6,668 bases of DNA from Prevotella sp. CAG:1092 (GCA_000436915.1 HF993917.1:1-6668); one strand, 5' to 3'; shown: positions 1 to 5,696, counted from the stretch's first letter. The notes: generated by a model not told the origin, from the sequence alone. Made by a program: numbers and translations.

Positions 1-171
1 GCAATAATTATAAGTATTATGCGCTATAAATGGTAGAAAAGCAGCAATGTGGATTCTATGTAGATACGAAAACGTGTGAGATTTAACGTATTTAACCTTC
101 TTTCATACCTAAATTACAAAAAATGTGGGTGATGTGAGGTCGTTAGTAGTCACTCCATATGCCTTTTATTG
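1..171. other. intergenic / unassigned left edge
   Basis: No gene can be supported here. Two plus-strand frames are open from the window edge but close within about 12 codons (a TAG near 34 and a TAA near 25), so the tail of an upstream gene is possible but cannot be shown. Downstream of the minus-strand Abi gene, a weak GTGA/TCAC pairing (about 137-154) followed on the minus strand by a short T-run (about 119-124) could be a poor terminator. Confidence 0.3.
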
Positions 172-1068
172 TCACAGAGGTTCGTTTTCCCAACCAGAAG
201 GAAAACCAAGGGCAGCCTTATCTATTTCATGGAACGTTGCAAAAAGTCTTTTCATCTTATCAAGCATATCATTGTTGGGTGATATGATATCAAGGAAATA
301 TTTGATGATGCAGATTGTAAAATACACTCTTTGAGGGTTTGTTGGCAGGGTAATCCAGGAATGAGCAATTCTTCTTGGAGTAACAGGCATAATGGAACTT
401 ACCTTGTTCCACACCCTTGAATGATGGCAACAGGCATTTCGCAACAAAGTCAGAGATGTTATCCAAGATTCCATGACGATAGGTTGCAAGCCGAAATAAT
501 GAGAGATGCGTTTGCGTATCTTGTCTGCTTTCAGATTACGGTAAATCATATTCACATTGCCCATAGTCAGCAACTCACCCAAAATCCATGATGGAGGATA
601 CGGGTCGCAATAGCCGTTCTTAAAATGCTTGCTAAATTCTTCTGTTGATTTCGCATATTCTCTGTCGATGGTGTTCTTTGTTTCTTGAAAAGTTCTTTGG
701 TTGGCAAAGTGAACAGAATTTGTCAGCCAATAAATATCTCCTGTCATCTGTACTGGGATATTCATAATGGCACGACGAATAGCTATCTCTACTTTCTCTA
801 TCTCATTGAGAAGAAGCATACGCAACTTCTTGTCGAAACGATAGAGATTCAACACTTGTTGAAAAGTTGTACCATCTTTATACTGATGAGTTTCCTTTGG
901 AGCTTTCAAGAATGGGTACATATAGGCAGAAAGACGATAGTACCCGATGCTCTCCAAATACCGTACCGCTTTGTCTTCATCGGAAATAACAAGCCCACGA
1001 CTTTCCAACAGAGCCATCAAGTCTGCCTCTGTCATATAATGTTTCATGAAGTGCGGTAATCTTTCCAT
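172..1068 (-). CDS. Abi_2-family abortive infection protein (AbiD/AbiF-like, HEPN-type)
   Basis: Predicted cytoplasmic phage-defence protein of the Abi_2 family (lactococcal AbiD/AbiF type). These proteins are thought to be HEPN RNases that halt growth after infection. Numbering from the start chosen here (298 aa), the N-terminal signature IGYYRLSAYMYPF lies at 41-53. A charged helix, YRFDKKLRMLLLNEIEKVEI, follows at 76-95. The C-terminal motif LRNACCHHSRVWN at 209-221 contains R210-x4-H215, the expected HEPN catalytic pair. The length fits the family. The frame stays open to 1206, but a strong -7/-33 pair lies inside that extension (1155-1185). The upstream ATGs are therefore outside or at the extreme 5' end of the mRNA, and I prefer ATG 1068. 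ATG 1047 is almost as likely, because homologues start near the TEADLMALLESRG segment. No clear Shine-Dalgarno is seen for either. The family call is strong; the exact start is moderate. Confidence 0.87.
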   Translation of the reverse strand: MERLPHFMKHYMTEADLMALLESRGLVISDEDKAVRYLESIGYYRLSAYMYPFLKAPKETHQYKDGTTFQQVLNLYRFDKKLRMLLLNEIEKVEIAIRRAIMNIPVQMTGDIYWLTNSVHFANQRTFQETKNTIDREYAKSTEEFSKHFKNGYCDPYPPSWILGELLTMGNVNMIYRNLKADKIRKRISHYFGLQPIVMESWITSLTLLRNACCHHSRVWNKVSSIMPVTPRRIAHSWITLPTNPQRVYFTICIIKYFLDIISPNNDMLDKMKRLFATFHEIDKAALGFPSGWENEPL

Positions 1069-1099
1069 TAGCGTATTTTGAGAGTAAACGTATATATAC

Positions 1100-1151
1100 A
1101 AAAAAGCCCCACGCATTTGAGCATCGTTGAGAGGCTTGGTGGGAACTGACG
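1100..1151 (-). ncRNA. candidate small leader RNA / antitoxin-like RNA upstream of the Abi gene
   Basis: Between the Abi promoter and the Abi start, the minus strand carries AAGCCTC (1137-1131) pairing with GGGGCTT (1110-1104). This makes 7 bp with one G-U pair, followed by an unbroken T-tract (1105-1100). It is an intrinsic-terminator shape only about 45-50 nt after the predicted transcription start. CATCGT (1154-1149) is perfectly complementary to ACGATG (1127-1122) inside the loop. The order of the pairing segments is that of an H-type pseudoknot, but the first three bases lie at or before the likely start site. Small RNAs next to AbiF-type genes are known (the abiF RNA motif), and type III antitoxin RNAs fold as pseudoknots. 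That this is one of them is inference. It could instead be a simple attenuator. A short palindrome GTATATATAC (1090-1099) follows. Confidence 0.5.
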
Positions 1152-1154
1152 ATG

Positions 1155-1185
1155 CAAAGATACGAATAATCATTGATAATACAAA
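1155..1185 (-). promoter_or_regulatory. Bacteroidota-type promoter of the Abi locus
   Basis: Read on the minus strand, TTTG (1185-1182) lies 19 nt before TATCTTTG (1162-1155). This matches the Bacteroidota sigma-ABfr consensus of a -33 TTG and a -7 TAnnTTTG with 19-21 nt between. Transcription should begin a few bases downstream, about 1151-1147. That is before the ATG at 1068 but after the ATG at 1206. Confidence 0.72.
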
Positions 1186-1309
1186 CTTTTTAGCAAGAAA
1201 AAGCACGATAAAGTGAAATTCTTTGACATATTTATATTTAATAATGTTAAATTAGACCTTAAAATCATACTTTACCAGCCAAACAAAGTGGTTTCCAAGA
1301 TAAAAGTGT

Positions 1310-1317
1310 TACCTTTG
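1310..1317 (+). promoter_or_regulatory. -7 promoter box, first repeat copy
   Basis: TACCTTTG matches the Bacteroidota -7 consensus TAnnTTTG. About 19 nt upstream there is only GTG/TGG rather than TTG, so the -33 element is weak. The first repeat copy supplies it. It would drive transcription to the right, through the second copy. Confidence 0.5.
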
Positions 1318-1431
1318 TAAGGTCTATACTCATACCGAAAGCCCCGATGGGCAGAGGTTGGGCAGACATAAAATCAGACCTTAAAATCATACTTTTCCAG
1401 CCAAATAAAGTGGTTTCCAAGATAAAAGTGT

Positions 1432-1439
1432 TATCTTTG
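1432..1439 (+). promoter_or_regulatory. -7 promoter box, second repeat copy
   Basis: TATCTTTG is exactly 122 bp after the first copy's box and is an even better TAnnTTTG match, with the same weak -33. The predicted start is about 1443-1447, at the head of the structured RNA region. It is probably the main promoter for that RNA and, if there is readthrough, for the four genes from 1839. Confidence 0.55.
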
Positions 1440-1445
1440 TAACGT

Positions 1446-1771
1446 CTATACCCATACCGAAAGCCCCGATGGGCAGAGGTTGGGCAGACATATACATTAT
1501 AAAAGGCGTATCTGACGCTTTGGTTTTGACGATTCGTGAACTTCGCAAACTCATTTGTCAGTCAAGAACAAAGCAACAAGGAACGTCTCATGGGTGTATT
1601 GTATACAACCCTCATTGGCTTCGGTTGCATTTCGCATTCGTTGCAAAAAGGGTATTTATATACTTACACATACGTGGGGCTTTCGGCGTTGCTCGTTTCG
1701 GACTGACAGGGCAATGCGAAGGCCTACGAATCGTGGAACGAGTGACAGACTGGCTCCACGTTTTTTATTTT
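1446..1771 (+). ncRNA. structured noncoding RNA or leader with terminal intrinsic terminator
   Basis: This 330-nt stretch has several strong pairings. They are GCCC/GGGC (1463-1466 with 1471-1474), AAA-GCGT/ACGC-TTT (1502-1521, one bulge) and GTTTTGAC with GTCAAGAAC (1523-1530 with 1561-1569). The long stem GCTTTCGGCGTTGC/GCAATGCGAAGGC (1679-1692 with 1711-1723) has about 13 bp with one bulge. A terminator hairpin closes the region. A 108-codon frame is open through it, but its product has no signal, motif or family resemblance, so I treat it as a chance ORF. A promoter at one end and a terminator at the other fit either a free-standing RNA, as described for Bacteroidales RNA motifs, or an attenuated leader of the downstream operon. 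I do not recognise the family with certainty. Confidence 0.55.
1732..1771 (+). terminator. intrinsic terminator / attenuator before the secreted-protein operon
   Basis: CGTGGA (1732-1737) pairs with TCCACG (1755-1760) and is followed at once by six T, A and four T. The right arm CCACGT (1756-1761) can instead pair with ACGTGG at 1672-1677. The left arm overlaps ACGAATCGT (1726-1734), which is fully complementary to ACGATTCGT at 1529-1537. These alternatives would break the terminator stem. Confidence 0.6.
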
Positions 1772-1799
1772 GTATATCCACCAATAAAAAAATAACCCT

Positions 1800-1818
1800 G
1801 CTGTGGTAGCCAGGCAGC
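1800..1818 (+). promoter_or_regulatory. small hairpin ahead of the first operon gene
   Basis: GCTG (1800-1803) pairs with CAGC (1815-1818), enclosing TGG-TAG-CCA. It ends 20 nt before ATG 1839. It may affect translation initiation, and is weak on its own. No TAnnTTTG promoter is seen between the terminator and the gene. Confidence 0.25.
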
Positions 1819-1838
1819 CATCTTAATAATAATACAAG

Positions 1839-2381
1839 ATGAAAAGATTTTTATTTGTTACCGCAGCATTGCTCGCAATGTCGGTATCTTTCTGTTTCGG
1901 TCAGTCCAAAGAGGACATTAAGGCTAGTATTGACCGTTGTGCAAAATTGGAGAAACTTTGCTCTAAACAGCCAAAGCAAACAGGAATTGCAGATGTTGAC
2001 TCCTATGTACTGGGAGTTTACAATGCAGCCATCAGTTCCGCAGCATCATCAGCTTTACTTCAAGACCTTTATTATCGCCAGATTGGCGAAACAAAGGATG
2101 GTGTTGCAGACGTAACCATCAAGAAGCCTACCGTAGAGGAACTTGTCGCATTAGGCACAACTCTAACTGCAGAAGGTGTTTCTATCGCTGAGGCTGCGAA
2201 AGGTGCAGAAGCTGCAACCAAGGCATCTACTACTAACAAAAATCCAATGAAAGTAGCTAAGATAGCATCAGCTCTCGCCTTTACAAAAGATGCTTACCCA
2301 GTCTTGCTTGAAGAATCAAAGGCAAAGGTCGCTGCCATCAAGCAGATGATTGAAACAGCAAAAACTGCAAAGAATCTGTAA
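1839..2381 (+). CDS. small secreted helical protein, family not recognised
   Basis: This 180-aa protein has a clear N-terminal signal peptide: MKR, then a hydrophobic core to about residue 19, with likely signal peptidase I cleavage after G21 before QSKED. The cysteine at 19 does not sit in a good lipobox. The mature part is about 160 aa, rich in Ala, Lys, Thr and Glu, without tryptophan, and looks almost wholly alpha-helical. Two cysteines (34 and 41) are spaced seven apart on one predicted helix and could form a periplasmic disulfide or bind a partner. I see no enzyme motif and no amyloid-type repeat. It is the first gene of a four-gene set, and its stop TAA overlaps the next ATG by one base, so it should be translationally coupled to the CsgG-like protein. 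It could be the cargo, a periplasmic chaperone or an adaptor of that protein, but this is conjecture. Confidence 0.85.
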   Translation: MKRFLFVTAALLAMSVSFCFGQSKEDIKASIDRCAKLEKLCSKQPKQTGIADVDSYVLGVYNAAISSAASSALLQDLYYRQIGETKDGVADVTIKKPTVEELVALGTTLTAEGVSIAEAAKGAEAATKASTTNKNPMKVAKIASALAFTKDAYPVLLEESKAKVAAIKQMIETAKTAKNL

Positions 2382-3214
2382 TGGGAAATTTTCGTATTTT
2401 ATATGCGGTCATACTTGCGTGTATCCTTTGTGGGTATACGCAAGTTTCCTTAGCAGCCGATGACCGCCCTGTCATAGGCGTAACTCAGTTTACCTGCGAT
2501 GAAGAGAGTCCGTACACAGGACTTATAACAGAGAAAGTTGTGGAAATGTTGACTAACACTCACCGTTTTGTTGTTGTTGACAGAACAAGTCGCGATAAAG
2601 TAATGGATGAGCTTGAACTACAGAAGAGCGAGGCTTTTCTCGACAGCCATAATCTTGCAGAACAAGGTGCATCTGTTGCTGCCGAGCAATTGGTAACAGG
2701 TCATATTGTCAAGATTCCAGTTTATCGCATGAAGAACGGTGACGGAAGCACACGTGGCTATAAAGCGAGTGTAGCATTTCAGTTGAAAGTTGTTGACGTA
2801 GAGACAGGCGTAAGCAATGAGGCGCAGAGTTTTGATGGAAAATGCAGTAAGGAAATGCTGTCGCCAGAGAGTGCTGTTACAGCAGCCATGCAAAGCCTGC
2901 AATCCGACATATATGAATATTTCCGTATCAATTTCCCCGTCAAAGGAAAAGTCTTGAAGACGATAGGTAAAAGCACGATACTTCTCAATGTTGGCAAGGA
3001 AGCCGGAATTAAGGTCGGCGATATGTTTACGATAGAATCAGTAGAGATGCTTGACGGCAAACCGTATCCGTCAGAACTCGGGAAGGCCAAGGTGACAAAA
3101 CTATCAGGAGAGTCATTCGCCGAATGCAGTGTGTCAAGCAAAATCATTACCGCTATTGAAAATAGTAAAGTTTCTCACAATTTAATTCGTTGTAACCTAA
3201 TTATCAAAAAATGA
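2381..3214 (+). CDS. CsgG-like envelope protein (CsgG/HfaB family)
   Basis: This 277-aa exported protein has a signal peptide with likely cleavage near SLA-A-DD (residues 23-27). ILAC at 11-14 is a poor lipobox alternative; the classical CsgG is a lipoprotein. Residues about 30-180 resemble the CsgG/HfaB domain. VIGVTQFTC is the first strand, the segment around HRFVVVDRTSRDKVMDELEL is the most typical part, and AAEQLVTGHIV is the next strand. A compact beta domain follows (about 186-255), with KGKVLKTIGKSTILLNVGKE and GIKVGDMF, resembling the C-terminal domain of FlgT-type proteins. CsgG forms the outer-membrane secretion channel for curli, but many CsgG-like proteins act as periplasmic or lipoprotein accessory factors. 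I see no obvious long transmembrane beta-hairpins, so a pore is not proven. It overlaps the gene before by 1 bp and the gene after by 4 bp. Confidence 0.82.
   Translation: MGNFRILYAVILACILCGYTQVSLAADDRPVIGVTQFTCDEESPYTGLITEKVVEMLTNTHRFVVVDRTSRDKVMDELELQKSEAFLDSHNLAEQGASVAAEQLVTGHIVKIPVYRMKNGDGSTRGYKASVAFQLKVVDVETGVSNEAQSFDGKCSKEMLSPESAVTAAMQSLQSDIYEYFRINFPVKGKVLKTIGKSTILLNVGKEAGIKVGDMFTIESVEMLDGKPYPSELGKAKVTKLSGESFAECSVSSKIITAIENSKVSHNLIRCNLIIKK
2414..2444 (+). promoter_or_regulatory. strong RNA hairpin within the signal-peptide codons of the CsgG-like gene
   Basis: CTTGCGTGTATCC (2414-2426) pairs with GGGTATACGCAAG (2432-2444): 13 bp including two G-U pairs, with a 5-nt loop. It begins 33 nt after the start codon. 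It could slow or tune translation, or mark an mRNA processing site inside the operon. Function is not shown. Confidence 0.45.
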
Positions 3215-4104
3215 GTATGAAAAAAATTGTAACAATACTAATGGGGCTGTGTGCGTTCTGCTGCACATGGGCACAAAGCATAGAGTCTCAAGTTACTCCT
3301 TTACCTACGGCACGACCAAAGATTATGGTCATACCATATACAACGCAAGATGAAGACATACGTACCGTTTTGGAGAATGACGTGAATAAGCGTATTGCCT
3401 TGACCAAGATAAAGGAAGCATTCGACCAAAGGGGGTATACAACAGTTGATTTTTTTGCCAAGTTAAAAGCCTTGTCAAAAGCAACCACATTAGGCAATAC
3501 CCAAAAACAGGATGTCAAGACTATGATTATACAACAGTCTGGTGCAGATGTTTATGTCGAAGCGGAAATAAGCCTGTTGGAATCTCCTTCTGGCAATGCC
3601 ATGAAAGTAATCCTGTCTGGTTATGAAACATCTACTGCAAATTCGCTTTCCAATGCTGTGTGCGAAAGTGGTAAATTTTACACCGATGACTATGGTAAAC
3701 TTACATCAAGAGCTGTCGAGATAGGGATGGACAAATTCTTGAACACCATGCAGGAAAAACTGATGGACATAACTGAAAACGGACAATCCATAGCGGTAAC
3801 AGTCGGCATTGACGAGACATCATCTCGCTCTATGTCGCAAGAGGTTGGCGCTGACGATCTTGCTTTGTCCGATGCATTAGAAATGTGGGTAGAAGAAAAT
3901 GCTTATAAAGGCAATTACCATATCCAGGGAACAACCGACAAGCAGATGCTCTTCGACGATATTCGCATACCGCTAAAAGACGAGAACGGAAGAACATATA
4001 ATATCAATAAGTTTGGATTGAAGCTGCTGACATTTTTCAAGAATCTTGGAATCAAGATTGAGAGAACTACAAGCAACAATATGCTGATTGTAACCATTAA
4101 ATAA
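3211..4104 (+). CDS. DUF6175-like secreted protein
   Basis: This 297-aa exported protein has a signal peptide ending CTWA-QS (cleavage after about A21). The mature part resembles the Bacteroidota-specific family I know as DUF6175. Signs of this are a proline-led first strand RPKIMVIPYT, then EDIRTVLENDVNKRIALTKI, the GADVYVEAE strand, and ESGKFYTDDYGKLTSRAVE. The N-terminal half resembles the nucleotide-like alpha/beta fold seen in CsgG-related envelope proteins. The C-terminal third (about 185-297) is a second alpha/beta region ending in a short strand. The biochemical role is unknown. The start codon ATG overlaps the previous TGA (ATGA), giving translational coupling. A second ATG two codons on (3217) would give the same signal peptide and could be the real start. 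A functional partnership with the CsgG-like protein is inferred from the gene order. Confidence 0.82.
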   Translation: MSMKKIVTILMGLCAFCCTWAQSIESQVTPLPTARPKIMVIPYTTQDEDIRTVLENDVNKRIALTKIKEAFDQRGYTTVDFFAKLKALSKATTLGNTQKQDVKTMIIQQSGADVYVEAEISLLESPSGNAMKVILSGYETSTANSLSNAVCESGKFYTDDYGKLTSRAVEIGMDKFLNTMQEKLMDITENGQSIAVTVGIDETSSRSMSQEVGADDLALSDALEMWVEENAYKGNYHIQGTTDKQMLFDDIRIPLKDENGRTYNINKFGLKLLTFFKNLGIKIERTTSNNMLIVTIK

Positions 4105-4105
4105 C

Positions 4106-4112
4106 AGGAGGG
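4106..4112 (+). promoter_or_regulatory. strong Shine-Dalgarno sequence
   Basis: AGGAGGG lies 6 nt before ATG 4119, in the 14-nt gap after the previous stop. Perfect Shine-Dalgarno sequences are uncommon in Bacteroidota, and the other starts in this window lack one. It fixes the start of the fourth gene and suggests that this gene is translated independently rather than by coupling. Confidence 0.75.
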
Positions 4113-4118
4113 TGGATT

Positions 4119-5030
4119 ATGAGAAAAGTATTGCTTACAATGATAATCTTGCTGACCTCTTATGCAACTATTTTCGCACAAGGAATAGAAATAGCTTTTG
4201 CACTTCCTGTTGGTAATTGTCAAATAAGTGATAATACTGCAAAGATGCTAAGGAGCAAGTTCTTGCCAGCCATGACAGAAAGTGGAGTTGAAACAGCCGA
4301 AGTAAGTACCATTGCCATAAAGCCAGAGATTAGTTTCGTTAATAAACAAGTTGTTGAAGGCGGTATGAGGAATATACATACAAGCGACATACAATTCAAT
4401 TTTGTCTGTACCAATCTTGCCACAAGTACAACTTTTGCAAGTTGTGTCGTTACAGTACGTGGAGAAGGATACTCTGATGATGACGCAATAAAAAATGCCA
4501 TTTCTAAATTGTCCGCCCAAGACAAACGTCTAACAGACTTTGTGAATAAGGCAAAAGACAAAATCATAGATTACTATCAGCATAATCTTAATTCTGTTAT
4601 ATCACGTGCTCGCACTTTCGCCAATATTCAACAATATGATGAAGGACTGGCTCTGTTGTTTTCTTGTCCAGCGACAATCTCTGGTTACACAAAAGTCAAT
4701 AACGAGATAACTACAATTTATCGTCAATACCAAACGCAGGAATGCAATAATGTCATTCAGAAAGCTCGGGCAGAATTTTCTAATGGTAATTTTGATGCGG
4801 CAGTCGAATATCTACAACAAATAGATATGACAAGCTCTTGTGCTACTGAAGCCAAACAACTATGCACGCAAATCAAGCTAACTAAAGATGCAGAAGCTCG
4901 GCGGGCAGTTGAACTCATCGAAAGACAATCACAACGTGAGACAGATCTTGAAAAAACTAGAATAAAAGCGGCACGTGATGTGGCTGTTGCTTATTGTAAA
5001 AGAAGAAGTGATGTGTATTTTATTTGGTAA
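4119..5030 (+). CDS. secreted TPR-like protein, last gene of the CsgG-like operon
   Basis: This 303-aa exported protein has a signal peptide ending IFA-QG (cleavage after about A20). Residues about 21-130 form a beta-rich domain with repeated polar strands (IEIAFALPVGNC, DIQFNFVCTNLATS, FASCVVTVRGEG). The next part is helical: a helix around 140-155, then two TPR-like helical hairpins. The second contains ARAEFSNGNFDAAVEYLQQI, a good TPR pattern, at about 217-236. From about 255 a highly charged helix with many Arg, Glu and Lys runs nearly to the end, possibly a coiled coil. The protein ends in VYFIW; a C-terminal aromatic residue is common in outer-membrane-targeted proteins but here may be chance. 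A scaffold role in an envelope complex is likely by analogy with TPR proteins. The family was not recognised. Confidence 0.8.
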   Translation: MRKVLLTMIILLTSYATIFAQGIEIAFALPVGNCQISDNTAKMLRSKFLPAMTESGVETAEVSTIAIKPEISFVNKQVVEGGMRNIHTSDIQFNFVCTNLATSTTFASCVVTVRGEGYSDDDAIKNAISKLSAQDKRLTDFVNKAKDKIIDYYQHNLNSVISRARTFANIQQYDEGLALLFSCPATISGYTKVNNEITTIYRQYQTQECNNVIQKARAEFSNGNFDAAVEYLQQIDMTSSCATEAKQLCTQIKLTKDAEARRAVELIERQSQRETDLEKTRIKAARDVAVAYCKRRSDVYFIW

Positions 5031-5048
5031 CATCATCGGTGTATTCGA

Positions 5049-5085
5049 TTAGATGCGAGAAACCTATATGATTTCTCACATCTAA
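5049..5085. terminator. hairpin between convergent genes
   Basis: TTAGATG (5049-5055) pairs with CATCTAA (5079-5085) and GAGAAA (5057-5062) with TTTCTC (5072-5077), with one mismatch and a 9-nt loop. It starts 18 nt after the stop of the TPR-like gene. The TAG stop of the convergent gene lies in its right arm. No T-run follows on either strand, so it is either an unusual bidirectional terminator or an mRNA 3'-end stabiliser. Confidence 0.5.
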
Positions 5086-5426
5086 TCATTCACCGTCTTA
5101 CCCCCTGTGCTCTTTCTTTGTTTTTCCATCCGAGTTGCTTGCCGCAAACACCGTCTTATCCATTCTATATAATCTTTGTCCTTCTCACGTCCCCAGTCCT
5201 TGGTATCGCTGCCTCCTTGGCTTTCTGCGAAGTTCGTTGCTTCGTTTACGTAACCGACATACAAGTACATGGCACAATAGATGATTTTGTCACCATGAGT
5301 GATAAAGTCCATAGTAAAGCAATTATCAAAGAGACTACTGTCATGATTACTTGTCATACGTGGATAGATGTCTGCTATCTCAGCCAACGCCTTCATGCCA
5401 GCCAACGCCCAAATCTTATTGATCAT
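5082..5426 (-). CDS. small hypothetical protein, convergent to the operon
   Basis: This 114-aa protein has no signal peptide or membrane segment, so it is probably cytoplasmic. The N-terminal part looks helical (IWALAGMKALAEIADIYPRM). A central part with alternating aromatic residues (FDNCFTMDFI, IIYCAMYLYVGYVNEA) may be strand plus helix, and the C-terminal third is basic and charged (from about 75). I do not recognise a domain. Residue use looks natural, and the opposite frame gives an implausible protein. The gene also has its own promoter (5569-5600), so I think it is real. The start could be ATG 5426 or ATG 5396 (MKALAEIADIYP); neither has a clear ribosome binding site. The stop falls inside the convergent hairpin. 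Small genes of this kind are common in accessory regions. Confidence 0.6.
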   Translation of the reverse strand: MINKIWALAGMKALAEIADIYPRMTSNHDSSLFDNCFTMDFITHGDKIIYCAMYLYVGYVNEATNFAESQGGSDTKDWGREKDKDYIEWIRRCLRQATRMEKQRKSTGGKTVND

Positions 5427-5562
5427 CTGTTGGTGGTATGAAACAGCTGTTTTTCAAAATCAGCTTCAAATCAGTCCTTCATCGTAACCACTCGTAAACC
5501 CTTGTCAACTACGTTCACGATATGACAAAATAAAAGCTCCGCAAATTCTCCACGGTAGAAAT
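5427..5562 (-). promoter_or_regulatory. leader (5' UTR) of the small hypothetical gene
   Basis: About 135 nt separate the predicted transcription start (about 5562) from ATG 5426. The minus strand carries one frame open from 5569 to a TGA at 5473-5471, ending VVTMKD. It reopens and closes at 5425-5423, in an ATGA overlap with the start. A perfect 12-bp palindrome AAACAGCTGTTT (5441-5452) lies just ahead of the gene. This could be a leader with an upstream open frame, or the worn tail of an upstream gene. Confidence 0.4.
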
Positions 5563-5568
5563 ACGTTG

Positions 5569-5600
5569 CAAAAATATGTAGGAAATCGGGAACTGCCAAA
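5569..5600 (-). promoter_or_regulatory. Bacteroidota-type promoter of the small hypothetical gene
   Basis: Read on the minus strand, TTTG (5600-5597) is followed after 20 nt by TATTTTTG (5576-5569). This matches -33 TTG and -7 TAnnTTTG with ideal spacing. It fires leftward, away from the recombinase remnant. Confidence 0.6.
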
Positions 5601-5696
5601 AAGCACTCAGAAAGTGTTAAAAATCAAAGAGTATTGAAAATAAAGGCTTTATATTTAGTTAGTCATAGTGAGTAATGGTTAGTTATAAGGCTCTAA

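Larger units (their letters stand above)
1249..1492. repeat. 122-bp tandem direct duplication (1249-1370 and 1371-1492)
   Basis: Two copies lie directly head to tail with no spacer. I count about six substitutions over 122 bp and no indels. Each copy begins AAAT(T/C)AGACC, contains a TAnnTTTG box, and ends in GGGCAGACATA. The second copy runs straight into the structured region downstream. The duplication therefore doubles the promoter and the first ~50 nt of the transcript, including the GCCC-CGAT-GGGC hairpin. Confidence 0.9.

Noticed and set aside
1..35. End of an upstream gene
   Set aside because: Open frames at the left edge are too short to support any call.
685..1059. plus-strand ORF opposite the Abi gene
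   Set aside because: It is antisense to conserved Abi_2 motifs and its product looks random.
1249..1492. CRISPR or phage att site
   Set aside because: There are only two abutting copies with no spacer, each carrying a promoter box, so this is a simple tandem duplication.
1104..1682. Shared CGTGGGGCTTT in the Abi leader (minus) and the structured RNA (plus)
   Set aside because: An 11-base match between two places in a window of this size is expected by chance, and the surrounding sequences do not align.
1469..1795. 108-codon plus-strand ORF in the structured region
   Set aside because: The product has no signal peptide, domain or natural-looking composition. It runs through several strong hairpins and the terminator, so a chance frame over a noncoding RNA is more likely.
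5049..5085. Classical rho-independent terminator
   Set aside because: The stem is strong but no T-run follows on either strand, so it is kept only as a hairpin with possible terminator function.
5118..5441. plus-strand ORF opposite the small hypothetical gene
   Set aside because: The minus-strand product is better composed and has a promoter with correct spacing; the plus ORF has neither.
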